From Sphingobium yanoikuyae (GTDB taxonomy: Bacteria; Pseudomonadota; Alphaproteobacteria; Sphingomonadales; Sphingomonadaceae), in assembly GCF_013001025.1 (NCBI RefSeq), contig NZ_CP053021.1, forward strand, positions 4,172,501 to 4,236,500: 64,000 nucleotides of DNA, read 5' to 3'. The position numbers and the translations under genes were made by a program. The notes under the pieces were generated by a model, which worked only from the letters and a program-made list of their open reading frames with translations, had not been told where the DNA came from and made no database searches. Numbering within the stretch: the stretch's first letter is position 1; every line of letters starts with the position of its first letter. Below are positions 43,311 through 52,767 of the stretch, in pieces.

Positions 43311-45955
43311 TGTCCGACGTGATCACACAGGACCCCGTATACCAGACCGATGCGCTGATCGCGCAGGACATCGACGCCTATCTCGACGTCCATCAGCACA
43401 AGACCATGCTGCGCTTCATCACCTGTGGTTCGGTGGATGACGGCAAGTCCACCCTGATCGGACGGCTGCTCTATGATTCGAAGATGATCTTCGAGGATCA
43501 GCTTGAGGCGCTGCAGGCCGATAGCAAGCGCGTCGGCACCCAGGGCGGCGAGATCGACTTCGCCCTGCTGGTCGATGGTCTCGCCGCCGAGCGCGAACAG
43601 GGCATCACCATCGACGTCGCCTATCGCTTCTTCGCTACCGAGAAGCGCAAGTTCATCGTCGCCGATACGCCCGGCCATGAACAATATACCCGCAACATGG
43701 TCACCGGTGCCTCCACCGCCGACCTGGCCGTCATCCTGATCGACGCGCGCAAGGGCATCCTCACCCAGACGCGGCGCCACAGCTATCTCGCCCACCTGAT
43801 CGGCATCCGCAACATCGTGCTGGCCGTCAACAAGATGGATTTGGTCGGCTATGACCAGGCCGTGTTCGACAAGATCGTCGCCGACTATGCCGCGTTCGCG
43901 CAATCGATCGGCATCAGCGCCTTCACGCCGATCCCCATCTCCGGCTTCAAGGGCGACAATATCACCGCCCGGTCCGACAACACCCCCTGGTATCAGGGGC
44001 CGACCCTGATGGCGCATCTCGAAAGCGTCGAGGTCGATGCCACCACTGCGGCGGCCAAGCCCTTCCGCATGCCGGTCCAGTGGGTCAATCGCCCGAACCT
44101 CGACTTTCGCGGCTTTGCCGGGCTGATCGCCAGCGGATCGGTCAAGCCGGGTGACGCCGTGCGCGTGCTGCCCTCGGGCAAGACATCGACGATCAATCGC
44201 ATCGTTACCCTTGATGGCGACCTCGACGAAGCGATCGCCGGCCAGTCGGTCACGCTCTGCTTTGCCGACGAGATCGACTGTTCGCGCGGCGACGTCATCG
44301 CGGTCGCCGACAATCCGCCGGAGGTCTCCAGCCAGTTCGAGGCGACCATCGTGTGGATGGATGACGAGGCGATGCTGCCGGGCCGGCCCTATTGGCTCAA
44401 GATCGGCACGCAGAGCGTCTCGGCCACCGTCCAGGCGCCCAAATATGTCGTCAACGTCAACACGATGGAGCATCTGGCGGCCAAGACGCTGGACTTGAAT
44501 GCCATTGGCGTTGCCGAACTGGCGACCGACAAGCCGATCACGTTCGAGCCCTATGCCGACAACCGGACCTTGGGCGGCTTCATTCTGATCGACAAGATGA
44601 GCAACCGCACCGTGGCGGCGGGCATGCTCCACTTCTCGCTGCGCCGGGCCCAGAATGTCCATTGGCAGGCGACCGACATCGGCCGCGAGGCCCATGCCGC
44701 GCTCAAGAACCAGCTGCCCCGCATCCTCTGGTTCACCGGCCTCTCCGGCTCGGGCAAGTCGACCATCGCCAATGAGGTGGAAAAGCGGCTCGCGCTGATG
44801 AACCGCCACACCTTCCTCTTGGACGGCGACAATATCCGCCATGGCCTCAACAAGGATCTGGGCTTTACCGAGGCGGACCGGATCGAGAATATCCGCCGGG
44901 TCGGCGAGGTTGCCAAGCTGATGGCCGACGCGGGCCTGATCGTGCTGACCGCCTTCATCTCCCCCTTCCGCGCCGAGCGCGAGATGGTGCGCGAGATGCT
45001 GCCGGACGGCGAGTTCATCGAGATCTTCGTCGACACGCCGCTTGAGGTTGCCGAGGCGCGCGACGTCAAGGGTCTCTACAAGAAGGCCCGTTCGGGTGCC
45101 CTCAAGAACTTCACCGGCATCGACAGCCCCTATGAGGCGCCCACCAGCCCCGAAATCCGGGTCAACACTGTCGAGATGACGCCGGAGGAAGCCGCCGAGC
45201 ATATCATCCGCAAGATCATGCCGCTCAAATGAGCAACGTCATGACAGACGCGGACCTCGCCGCCCATCTCGCCGAGACCGCCGGCCGCCTGTTGCTGGAG
45301 GTCCGCGCCTCGGGCCTGTTCAGCGCCCAGGCGCTCGGCAAGGCCGGCGACCAGACCGCCAACCAGTTCCTCGTCCATGCGCTCAAGGAACAGCGGGCCG
45401 AGGATGGGTTGCTCTCCGAGGAGATGGCCTGTGACGGGGCGCGGCTCCAGCATAGCCGGGTGTGGATCGTCGATCCGGTCGACGGCACCCGCGAATATGG
45501 CGAGGCGCGTGCCGACTGGGCCGTCCATGTCGGCCTCGCCATCGACGGCGTGCCGACCATCGGCGCGGTCGCGCTGCCCGGCCATGACGACGGCATCGTC
45601 CTGCGCACCGACCAGCCGCGTGTCGTGCCGCCCGCGCCCGAGAAGCTCCGCATGGTCGTCTCCCGCACCCGACCCGCACCCCAGGCGGTCGCGGTGGCAG
45701 AGGCGCTCGGCGCCGAACTGGTGCCCATGGGATCGGCCGGCGCCAAGGCCATGGCGGTCATCCTGGGCCAGGCCGACATCTATCTCCACGCCGGCGGCCA
45801 ATATGAATGGGACAGCTGCGCACCCGCCGCCGTCGCTCTCGCCCACGGCCTCCATGCCTCCCGCATCGATGGATCGCCGCTCATCTACAACCAAGAAGAC
45901 ACATACATGCCTGACCTTCTCATCTGCAGGCATGAGCATGCCGACATGGTGCTGG
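42420..45955 (+). repeat. 3.5-kb direct repeat (cysDNCQ), right copy
   Basis: This block matches 1418-4953 in the same orientation. Both ends fall within coding sequence, and both flanks still show protein-level homology with the other copy: M-x-R-x-L before, and x-A-L after, with GCA/GCC and CTG/TTG codon differences. That suggests homogenisation of older paralogues by gene conversion. Confidence 0.93.
43310..45232 (+). CDS. cysNC: Bifunctional ATP sulfurylase GTPase / APS kinase CysN-CysC (copy 2)
   Basis: A second 640-residue CysN-CysC fusion, identical in protein sequence to the one at 2308-4230. It has the same GTPase motifs (GSVDDGKST at 40-48, DTPGHEQ, NKMD) and kinase P-loop (GLSGSGKST at 477-485). 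It converts APS to PAPS. The overlaps with cysD (TGATG) and cysQ (ATGA) are kept. Its position between a sulfatase-like gene and a sulfotransferase gene indicates that PAPS is the wanted product here. Confidence 0.96.
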   Translation: MSDVITQDPVYQTDALIAQDIDAYLDVHQHKTMLRFITCGSVDDGKSTLIGRLLYDSKMIFEDQLEALQADSKRVGTQGGEIDFALLVDGLAAEREQGITIDVAYRFFATEKRKFIVADTPGHEQYTRNMVTGASTADLAVILIDARKGILTQTRRHSYLAHLIGIRNIVLAVNKMDLVGYDQAVFDKIVADYAAFAQSIGISAFTPIPISGFKGDNITARSDNTPWYQGPTLMAHLESVEVDATTAAAKPFRMPVQWVNRPNLDFRGFAGLIASGSVKPGDAVRVLPSGKTSTINRIVTLDGDLDEAIAGQSVTLCFADEIDCSRGDVIAVADNPPEVSSQFEATIVWMDDEAMLPGRPYWLKIGTQSVSATVQAPKYVVNVNTMEHLAAKTLDLNAIGVAELATDKPITFEPYADNRTLGGFILIDKMSNRTVAAGMLHFSLRRAQNVHWQATDIGREAHAALKNQLPRILWFTGLSGSGKSTIANEVEKRLALMNRHTFLLDGDNIRHGLNKDLGFTEADRIENIRRVGEVAKLMADAGLIVLTAFISPFRAEREMVREMLPDGEFIEIFVDTPLEVAEARDVKGLYKKARSGALKNFTGIDSPYEAPTSPEIRVNTVEMTPEEAAEHIIRKIMPLK

Positions 45956-45990
45956 AGGCCTTGGCCGAGATCGCGGCGCAGGCCGCCTGA
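45229..45990 (+). CDS. cysQ: 3'(2'),5'-bisphosphate nucleotidase CysQ (copy 2)
   Basis: A 253-residue PAP phosphatase, the same as copy 1 until the last residues, where it ends [11 protein letters not shown] instead of GALKG. Motifs are Glu64-Glu65, DPVDGT (82-87) and [10 protein letters not shown]. In a sulfation operon it removes PAP, which inhibits sulfotransferases, and so pulls the reaction forward. The sulfotransferase gene starts 21 bases downstream. Confidence 0.94.
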   Translation: MSNVMTDADLAAHLAETAGRLLLEVRASGLFSAQALGKAGDQTANQFLVHALKEQRAEDGLLSEEMACDGARLQHSRVWIVDPVDGTREYGEARADWAVHVGLAIDGVPTIGAVALPGHDDGIVLRTDQPRVVPPAPEKLRMVVSRTRPAPQAVAVAEALGAELVPMGSAGAKAMAVILGQADIYLHAGGQYEWDSCAPAAVALAHGLHASRIDGSPLIYNQEDTYMPDLLICRHEHADMVLEALAEIAAQAA

Positions 45991-46011
45991 AGAACAGAAG
46001 GGAAGAGGATC

Positions 46012-47175
46012 ATGACCACCGCCACCATCGGCCTCGACGCCGACGCCCTGGTCGCCGCCGCGCGCGAACAGACCGGCCTTTCCGACCTGGGCGACGACGC
46101 CATATTGGAAGGGCTGGACGTGCTGGTCGATGCAATCAATCGCGAGGCCAACCTCACCGAAGCCGCGCAGGGCCGCTGGGCGCAGCAGCTGACCGCGACG
46201 CTCGCCAACCGCTTGCAGGTCGAGGACTGGCTCGCCCGCCATCCAGACCTGCTCGACGCCCCGATCGAGAAGCCGATGTTCGTCTTCGGCCTGCCACGCA
46301 CCGGCACGACACTGACCATCAACCTCTTGAACGCCGATCCGGCCCGCCGGTCCTTCCTGCGCTGGGAGGCGTTCAATTCGGCGCCACCCGCCGCCGCCGG
46401 CACGCTCAGCAGCGATCCGCGCTATGTCGCGGAACAGGCGCGGCTCGACATGTCGCTCAAATATGCGCCGCATATCTCGGCCATCCATCATGAGGATGCC
46501 GACAGCCCGACCGAGTGCCAGTTCGCCATGGCACCGTCCTTCTGCGCCCAATATTATGACTCGGTCCTGCACATCCCGAGCTATCAGAAATGGCTGTTCG
46601 CCACGAGCTACCTGCCCGCCTTCCGCTATCACAAGCGGCTGCTGCAATTGCTGCAGGCGGAAAATGGCGGCCGCTGGACGCTGAAGAATCCCTGGCATCC
46701 GCTGTTCCTGGACGACCTCACCACCGTCTATCCCGATGCCCAGCTGGTCATGACCCATCGCGATCCGGCCGATGTCGTCGGCTCGGCCTGCTCCCTCGTC
46801 TATCAGGTGCGCAAGATGTTCAGCGCCGATGTCGACCCGGTCGAGGTCGGCCGCTCGCAGCTGCGCACCTTCGACCTGATGATCGAGCGGATGCTGGCCT
46901 ATCGCGAAAAACATGGCCAGGATGCGATCCACGACATCCAGTATGACGACCAGCTGCGCGACCCGATCGGCGAGATGCGCAAGCTCTATGCCCGGTTCGA
47001 CGAGCCGTTCACGGCGGAAGCGGAAGCCGGCATGACCGCGATGCTGGCGGCCAATCCACAGGGCAAGCATGGCAAGCACAGCTATGACCTGGCCGATTAT
47101 GGCCTCGATCGGGCGCAGATCCACGCCCATTTCAAGGCCTATACCGACCGCTTCTCGATCCCCGTGAAGGCCTGA
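46012..47175 (+). CDS. PAPS-dependent sulfotransferase family protein
   Basis: A 387-residue sulfotransferase paralogous to the one at 36963. The 5'-phosphosulfate loop is MFVFGLPRTGTTLTIN (PRTGTT at 95-100), and the 3'-phosphate site is LVMTHRDPADVVGSACS. The segment CQFAMAPSF replaces the IFFMAHDF of the other enzyme, so a candidate catalytic histidine is not conserved between them. The pair may differ in acceptor or in activity. It sits directly after cysQ and 4 bases before a SnoaL-like gene. Placement in one transcript with PAPS synthesis and PAP removal supports real sulfotransferase function. Confidence 0.92.
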   Translation: MTTATIGLDADALVAAAREQTGLSDLGDDAILEGLDVLVDAINREANLTEAAQGRWAQQLTATLANRLQVEDWLARHPDLLDAPIEKPMFVFGLPRTGTTLTINLLNADPARRSFLRWEAFNSAPPAAAGTLSSDPRYVAEQARLDMSLKYAPHISAIHHEDADSPTECQFAMAPSFCAQYYDSVLHIPSYQKWLFATSYLPAFRYHKRLLQLLQAENGGRWTLKNPWHPLFLDDLTTVYPDAQLVMTHRDPADVVGSACSLVYQVRKMFSADVDPVEVGRSQLRTFDLMIERMLAYREKHGQDAIHDIQYDDQLRDPIGEMRKLYARFDEPFTAEAEAGMTAMLAANPQGKHGKHSYDLADYGLDRAQIHAHFKAYTDRFSIPVKA

Positions 47176-47179
47176 TCCG

Positions 47180-47587
47180 ATGACGCAGGCCCATCATGAC
47201 CTGGCCCGCCGCTTCTTCGCCGCCCTGTCGGCGGCGGCACTGCCGGACGAATTGCTGACCGAGGACATGACCGCCTGGACGACGACGTCGGGCGTCGATG
47301 CGCCGCGCGCTGCCTATCAGCGCGGCGTGGCGATGCTGGGGTCGCTGTTCCAGGGCGGGCTGAGCTTCACCGTCGATTCATTGACGGCGCAAGAGGACCG
47401 GGTCGCGGCCGAAGTGCGGTCGGCGGGCACGCTGGTGAATGGCGAGCCCTTCGCCAATCGCTATGTCTTCCTGCTGCGTATTCGCGACGGGCGGATCGCT
47501 TCGGTCGCCGAGCATTTCAACCCGGCGCCGGTGGAAGCCCAGATCAAGCCACTGATCCAGGCGATGATGGCGGCGAAACAGAGCTGA
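47180..47587 (+). CDS. SnoaL-like (NTF2-fold) protein
   Basis: A 135-residue NTF2-fold protein (AHHDLARRFFAALSAAALPD, a central RVAAEVRSAGT strand and the C-terminal RIASVAEHFNP typical of ketosteroid-isomerase-like proteins). It is the last gene of the sulfation operon, 4 bases after the sulfotransferase. It could be an isomerase, dehydratase or lyase acting on the sulfated product, or a binding protein. It converges with the SDR gene, whose stop is 4 bases away. Confidence 0.82.
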   Translation: MTQAHHDLARRFFAALSAAALPDELLTEDMTAWTTTSGVDAPRAAYQRGVAMLGSLFQGGLSFTVDSLTAQEDRVAAEVRSAGTLVNGEPFANRYVFLLRIRDGRIASVAEHFNPAPVEAQIKPLIQAMMAAKQS

Positions 47588-47591
47588 GCGA

Positions 47592-48509
47592 TCAGCCCTG
47601 TTTTGCACCCTCGCTGGCCATCGCAAAACTATAGCGCAGATGGTCGAGATGGCCGGTCGGCACCGGCGGGAAGAGCAGCGCGTCCTGCGTGTCGCGGATC
47701 GCCTCCAGCCGATCGGCGATCTGCTCGATCGTCCAGTCGGGCTGGAACACGCCGACCGTTTCCATCGTGTAGGCACGGGCGACACGCCCGGCCATGGCGA
47801 TCAGCATCTCGCCGCTGACCGCGCAATCCTGATGCGCAAGATAGCCGACGGCCGGCGCGACCAGTTCCGGATCCATCGGCGGATAGGCGCTGGTATCGAG
47901 ACCCTCGGCCATGCGGGTGACGGCGCCGGGCAGGATGATGTTGCTCTTCACGCCATGAGCCGCGCCTTCGATCGCGGCGACGTTGGACAGGCCGATCATC
48001 CCGGCCTTGGCGACGCTGTAATTGACCACGCCGGCATTGCCATAAAGGCCGTTGATCGATCCGGTGAGGACGATGCGGCCATAGTTCGCCGCGCACATAT
48101 GCGGGAAGGCGGCGCGCACGACATGGAAGGCGCCGCGCAGATGAACGTCGAGCACCGTCTCGAAATCATCATAGCTGAGTTCCGCCAGGCCGCCGCGCCG
48201 GACGATGCCGGCATTGTGGATAAGGATGTCGATGCTGCCGAAATGGTCGCGGGCAAGGTCGATCATCGCCTGCCCGCCTTCGGGCGTGGCGACGCTGTCG
48301 GTCGAGGCGATCGCCTGGCCCCCGGCGGCGCGGATTTCGTCCACCACCGACTGGGCCGGGCCAGCGTCGGTCCCCTCACCCTGCATGCTGACGCCGGGAT
48401 CATTGACCACGACCTTCGCGCCGCGCGCCGCCAGCAGCAGCGCATAAGCCCGGCCAAGGCCACGCCCGGCGCCGGTGATCAGGGCGACACGGTCGTCAAA
48501 TCGCAGCAT
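47592..48509 (-). CDS. SDR of the peroxisomal multifunctional enzyme type
   Basis: A 305-residue SDR. TGAGRGLGRAYALLLA near residues 12-27, HNAG, GLYGNAGVVNYSVAK with the active-site Tyr and Lys, and the NDPG segment after the second strand mark the HSD17B4/MFE-2-like subfamily. Those are (3R)-hydroxyacyl-CoA dehydrogenases. It fits the CoA-dependent module that follows (CoA-transferase, hotdog dehydratase, ligase), all on the minus strand. Confidence 0.88.
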   Translation of the reverse strand: MLRFDDRVALITGAGRGLGRAYALLLAARGAKVVVNDPGVSMQGEGTDAGPAQSVVDEIRAAGGQAIASTDSVATPEGGQAMIDLARDHFGSIDILIHNAGIVRRGGLAELSYDDFETVLDVHLRGAFHVVRAAFPHMCAANYGRIVLTGSINGLYGNAGVVNYSVAKAGMIGLSNVAAIEGAAHGVKSNIILPGAVTRMAEGLDTSAYPPMDPELVAPAVGYLAHQDCAVSGEMLIAMAGRVARAYTMETVGVFQPDWTIEQIADRLEAIRDTQDALLFPPVPTGHLDHLRYSFAMASEGAKQG

Positions 48510-48592
48510 GATAGTCTCTCTCCCGGATGATGATTGGCGGGGAGCTTAGCGGCGGCAGTCCCGTCGCCCCAAGCGTGCCGCCAAATGATCGC

Positions 48593-49810
48593 TCAGGCGA
48601 CGATCCCGGCGTCGCGCAGCCGGGCGATGGTCTGCGCATCCATCCCCAGAAGCTCTGCCAGCACCGCGTCGCTATGCTCGCCCAGCACCGGCGGCGCGCT
48701 CGGCACCGGCTGCTCGGCGCCGGGAAAGCGGAAGGGGCGGTTGACGATCGGGATCGTGCCCAGCGTCCTGTGCTCGGTCTCCACCACCATGTTGCGGGCC
48801 AGCGTCTGCGGCTGGGCCAGCGCCTCGCTGATGGTCAGGATCGGCGCATGGGGCACCTGATGCGCGGCGAACAGCTCGGCGAGATCGGCCACGCTACGGG
48901 TCTGGGTCACCGCCGACAGCAGGGCGTTCACCTCCGCCCGCCGTTCGCGCCGCTTGTCGAGCCTGTCGTAGCGCGGATCGTCGGCCAGCGCGTCCAGCCC
49001 CAGCGCAGCGCAGATCTTGCCCCAGAAATGATTGGTGAGGCAGGCGATGACAATCGATCCGTCGCTCGCCGGAAAGACGCCATAGGGGACGAGATTGGGA
49101 TGCTGCGATCCCTGCGGCACCGGATCCTGCCCGGTGAAGAAGCTGAGTTGCGCCAGATAGCCGAGCAGGCCGATCATCCCGTCCATCAGGCTGATGTCGA
49201 TCAGCCGGCCGCGCCCGGTGGCATGGCGCTCATGCAGGGCGGCGAGGATCGCGATCGGCCCGTTGATGCCGCCAACCAGATCGCCCAGCGGAATGCCGAG
49301 CTTGGTCGGCAGCCCGCCCGGTTCGCCATTGACGCTGAGCGCGCCGGACATGGCCTGCAACACGATGTCGAAGGACGGCCGATCCTTGAGCGGCCCGGTC
49401 ATGCCGAAACCGGAAATGGCGCAATAGATGAGGCCGGGGTTCAGCGCCGACAGCGCCTCATAGCCAAGGCCCAGCCGGTCCATCACGCCGGGCCGGTAAT
49501 TTTCGATGAGGATGTCGGACTTGGCCGCCAGATCGCGGGCGATCGCCAGCCCCTCGGGGGCTTTCAAGTCGAGCACGATGCTCTTCTTGCCGCGATTGAC
49601 GCTGAGGAAATAATGGCTCTCGCCTTCACGCAGCGGCGGAAAGCTGCGGGTATCATCGCCGCTGCCCGGCGGCTCCACCTTGATCACCTCCGCGCCCAGA
49701 TCCGCGAGCGCCAGTGCAGCCGAGGGGCCGGCCAGGACGCGGGTGAAATCCAGCACCCGCACCCCGGCCAGTGGCCCTCCCCATATATTCTTGTGGTGGC
49801 TGTCCATCAT
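48593..49810 (-). CDS. Family III CoA-transferase
   Basis: A 405-residue CaiB/BaiF-type CoA-transferase that moves CoA between acids by a mixed-anhydride mechanism. The N-terminal VRVLDFTRVLAGPSAALALAD and the GADVIKVE-like GAEVIKVEPPG are diagnostic, and the catalytic Asp148 lies in SFDIVLQAMSG. Two consecutive ATG codons (49810 and 49807) can serve as the start. In this module it may activate a pathway acid using an existing CoA ester. Confidence 0.92.
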   Translation of the reverse strand: MMDSHHKNIWGGPLAGVRVLDFTRVLAGPSAALALADLGAEVIKVEPPGSGDDTRSFPPLREGESHYFLSVNRGKKSIVLDLKAPEGLAIARDLAAKSDILIENYRPGVMDRLGLGYEALSALNPGLIYCAISGFGMTGPLKDRPSFDIVLQAMSGALSVNGEPGGLPTKLGIPLGDLVGGINGPIAILAALHERHATGRGRLIDISLMDGMIGLLGYLAQLSFFTGQDPVPQGSQHPNLVPYGVFPASDGSIVIACLTNHFWGKICAALGLDALADDPRYDRLDKRRERRAEVNALLSAVTQTRSVADLAELFAAHQVPHAPILTISEALAQPQTLARNMVVETEHRTLGTIPIVNRPFRFPGAEQPVPSAPPVLGEHSDAVLAELLGMDAQTIARLRDAGIVA

Positions 49811-49878
49811 GCATCTTTCGGTAGGCCGTTCCGTCCCAAATCCTCCCCAGGGGGAAGGAACGGCCCGCCGCGCCCGGA

Positions 49879-51027
49879 TCAGGCCGGGCGGCTGGGCAGT
49901 TCGGCAATCGAGGTGCCGAAGGCCGAGACTTCGCCGCGATGGGTTTCCGCGCGCTGCTGGATCTCGACATATTTCTTGCCGTTCTCCTCGAACTTGCGGA
50001 TCACGCTGCCGTCGATGAAGATCACGTCGCCATCGGGATTGTGGCGGCGGATCTGGCACTTGCTCTTGTGCAGGAAGCCGTCGTCGCCGATCCAGTTGGT
50101 GACCTGATGGGTCAGCCAGCTGCAGCGTTCGGGACCATAGTCATAGGCGCCCGGCGCGCCGACTTCGAGCGCGAACGCCTCGTCCCAATGGACGCGTTCC
50201 GGGCAGTCGGGCACGTTGAAGCGGTTCTTGATGCCGGTGCCGGGATGCTTCTGCTGCATCTTCCACGCCAGCTTGTTGGCGCGGATATAGAGGCCGCCCC
50301 AGCCCTGCGCGTAGCAGATGAAGCCGGTGACGGTCATCGGCCCCTTCATCATGCGCGGCAGCTCGTCGCCGACCTGCACATCTTCCCAATAACGGGGCGT
50401 GGCGCCGCGAATTTCTTCCTTCTCGTACAGCTTGTACATTTCGGCGAGCTGTTCGTCGGTGAAGGGCTCCACCCGGCCACGGGCTTCGGTGTACTTCGTC
50501 CCGCGCTCACGCGCTTCGTCGCGGTCGGTGCGGAACACCCAGCTGTCGCCTTCGGCGACCTTGTCGCCCGACTGGTTGAAGAAATCGACATGGTAGATCT
50601 GCTGGAAGCTGCGGCCGGCAAACTTGGTCTGATGCTCGACCAGATCCTTCAAATAGGCCTCGGTGCGGATGGTGTCGTTGCGCAACACCGGCTTGTGCCA
50701 GGTCCAGTCGGCGCCCGCCCACATCGCATGGACGCCCGACAGGCCACCGCAATAGCCCGAGATGATACGGCTGGTGGTGAACAGGAAGCTCGGCAGCGCG
50801 ACCAGCGAACCATGTTTGGTCTTTTCGGCATAGGCCGGATCGCACCACAGCGGATTATCGTCACCGATACCATGGGCATAGTGGCGGATCGCGTCGCGCG
50901 TGGCTTCGTAGTTCCACGGTTCGACCGTATTCTCGATCTTGACGCCGATGCGCTTGCGCAGGTCGTCCAGCCCCTCCTCGGTGATCTTGGGGAATTTGTT
51001 CACGGGCGCTTCGGCCAATGTTGCCAT
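49879..51027 (-). CDS. Tandem hotdog (MaoC/FAS1-like) acyl-CoA dehydratase
   Basis: A 382-residue double-hotdog protein. The N-terminal half has the FAS1-like dehydratase pattern (YAHGIGDDNPLWCDPAYA) and the second half starts near residue 215 (RYWEDVQVGDELPRMMKGPM). It probably hydrates or dehydrates a beta-hydroxyacyl-CoA. The ATG at 51027 follows AGGAGAAGAG. It is 16 bases after the ligase and 68 bases before the CoA-transferase, in the same direction. Confidence 0.85.
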   Translation of the reverse strand: MATLAEAPVNKFPKITEEGLDDLRKRIGVKIENTVEPWNYEATRDAIRHYAHGIGDDNPLWCDPAYAEKTKHGSLVALPSFLFTTSRIISGYCGGLSGVHAMWAGADWTWHKPVLRNDTIRTEAYLKDLVEHQTKFAGRSFQQIYHVDFFNQSGDKVAEGDSWVFRTDRDEARERGTKYTEARGRVEPFTDEQLAEMYKLYEKEEIRGATPRYWEDVQVGDELPRMMKGPMTVTGFICYAQGWGGLYIRANKLAWKMQQKHPGTGIKNRFNVPDCPERVHWDEAFALEVGAPGAYDYGPERCSWLTHQVTNWIGDDGFLHKSKCQIRRHNPDGDVIFIDGSVIRKFEENGKKYVEIQQRAETHRGEVSAFGTSIAELPSRPA

Positions 51028-51043
51028 CTCTCTTCTCCTGACT

Positions 51044-52612
51044 TCAGTTGGCGAGTTCGACCGCCTTGGCGGCCTCACGATCTCTCAATATCTTGCGGTG
51101 GACCTTGCCGGCCGGCGTCTTGGGCAGGTCGGTCACGAATTCGACGATGCGGGGAAATTCATGCTGGGCGAGCTTTTCGCGGGTGAAGTCCTGCAATTCG
51201 CGGACCAGCGCGTCGCTGCCGTCGCGATTGAGGATGATGAAGGCCTTCACCACCTGGCCGCGCTTGTCATCGGGCACGCCGATCACCGCGCATTCCAGCA
51301 CCGCCTCATGCTTGAGCAGCGTATTCTCGATCTCGACCGCGCTCATCGTCCAGCCGGCCGAGATGATGACGTCGTCGGCGCGGCCGCAATGGTAGAAATA
51401 GCCGTCGGCGTCGATCTTCGCCCGGTCTTTGGTGGTTTCCCACCGGTCGCGGCGCCACAGCATCAGCTCGCCAATCTCGCCGGGGTCGCAGGCGCTGCCG
51501 TCGGGGCGCTGCACTTCCAGTCTCTGGCCCGGCACCGCCTTGCCCAGCGAACCCGGCTTCACAATGAAATCCTGCGCGCCGGGATAATTGACCAGCACCA
51601 CGCCAATCTCGGTCGTGCCGTACATGGAACAGGCCGGCACCTTGAAATGGGCGTCGATGAACTCCAGCGTCGCCGGGTCGATCGGCTCGCCGGTGTAGGA
51701 CAGCTTGTCGAAATGGAAAGCGAAGTCGGCGGCCCGGCCGCTATTCTTCATCATGCGATAATGGGTCGCGGCGGCCGACATGTTGGTGATGTCATAAGCG
51801 TCCAGCGCCTGCATCAGCCGCACCGGATCGAACCGACCGGCAAAGGTGCCCGTTGTCACGCCCAGCCCCAGCGGCGCCAGCGTGCCATGCCACAGACCAT
51901 GGCCCCAGGCCGGCGAGGAGGGGCAGAAAAACTCGTCGCCCGGCCGGATGCCGGTGCCGTAGAGGGCGGCGAACATCAACGTCACCAGCGCGCGGTGGCT
52001 GTGCTTGACCGCCTCCGGCAGTTCGCGCGTGGTGCCCGACGTATATTGGAAGACGGCCAGGTCATTGGCCTTGGTCTTCGGGCTGTAAGTCGCCGGGAAG
52101 CGGGCAAGGTCGGCGAGCAATGCGTCGTCAGCGACGATCACGCGCGGGCCGTCCATGCTGCGCGCCAGCTCCGCCTTTTCGGCATTGGTGATGAGGATGG
52201 TCGGCTTGCAGTCATCGACCCGCAGCCGCAATGCATCCGGGCCGAACAGGGTGAAGAGCGGTACCGAGATCGCGCCGGTCTGCATCGCCCCGAACAGGCA
52301 GACATAGAAGGGCAGCGAAGGCTCCAGCATGAAGGCGATGCGTTCGCCCGGCTGAATACCCTCGGCATCGAGCCAATGGGCAAAGCGCGCAGCCCCCGCC
52401 GCGATCGCGTCGAAGCTCAATATCTCGTCCCGGCCATCTGCATGGGCGATGCGCACGGCGGCACGGCCCGATCCGTCGGCATGGCGGGTGATGCATTCAT
52501 GGGCGATGTTGAGGTCTTCGCGGTCGCCGTCGAACAGATCCCACAGCGCCGCTGAGGTCGCATGTGCCTGTGCATCGGCATAGCTGCGATAGTCGGTTAG
52601 CTTCGCCATCAT
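51044..52612 (-). CDS. AMP-forming acyl-CoA synthetase
   Basis: A 522-residue ANL-family ligase of the acetyl/medium-chain acyl-CoA synthetase type. It has the adenylation loop QYTSGTTRELPEA, MYGTTE, GRADDVIISAGW and the C-terminal PKTPAGKVHRKIL with the catalytic lysine. A region GTTRELPE in place of GTTGxPK is a mild variation seen in some ligases. It starts the minus-strand module (ligase, dehydratase, CoA-transferase, SDR) and is divergent from the IclR regulator. Confidence 0.92.
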   Translation of the reverse strand: MMAKLTDYRSYADAQAHATSAALWDLFDGDREDLNIAHECITRHADGSGRAAVRIAHADGRDEILSFDAIAAGAARFAHWLDAEGIQPGERIAFMLEPSLPFYVCLFGAMQTGAISVPLFTLFGPDALRLRVDDCKPTILITNAEKAELARSMDGPRVIVADDALLADLARFPATYSPKTKANDLAVFQYTSGTTRELPEAVKHSHRALVTLMFAALYGTGIRPGDEFFCPSSPAWGHGLWHGTLAPLGLGVTTGTFAGRFDPVRLMQALDAYDITNMSAAATHYRMMKNSGRAADFAFHFDKLSYTGEPIDPATLEFIDAHFKVPACSMYGTTEIGVVLVNYPGAQDFIVKPGSLGKAVPGQRLEVQRPDGSACDPGEIGELMLWRRDRWETTKDRAKIDADGYFYHCGRADDVIISAGWTMSAVEIENTLLKHEAVLECAVIGVPDDKRGQVVKAFIILNRDGSDALVRELQDFTREKLAQHEFPRIVEFVTDLPKTPAGKVHRKILRDREAAKAVELAN

Positions 52613-52693
52613 CCCATCCCATCGGTCCGGTATTCAACCGGGCGAACGGGTCGGAAGCCCGTCGCTGCTTGCCACAAGCGATGTCACAGCGAC

Positions 52694-52735
52694 TCATTTG
52701 TTGTAAATAGTGAATTATGTTCTATATTTCGAATG
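52694..52735. promoter_or_regulatory. A+T-rich divergent promoter/operator, ligase/IclR
   Basis: The most A+T-rich stretch of this 155-base divergent region holds AAATAG (52705-52710) and CTATATTT (52722-52729) as an imperfect inverted repeat. A CATAAT on the minus strand could be a -10 element for the ligase. It is a reasonable IclR binding area. Confidence 0.4.
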
Positions 52736-52767
52736 ACAGCCCATCGGCGTCGCGATAGGATGATGCC

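Noticed and set aside
48215..48223. A perfect DnaA box
   Set aside because: A single occurrence within the NAG-motif codons of an SDR gene, expected by chance; not part of the cluster at 20-23.7 kb.
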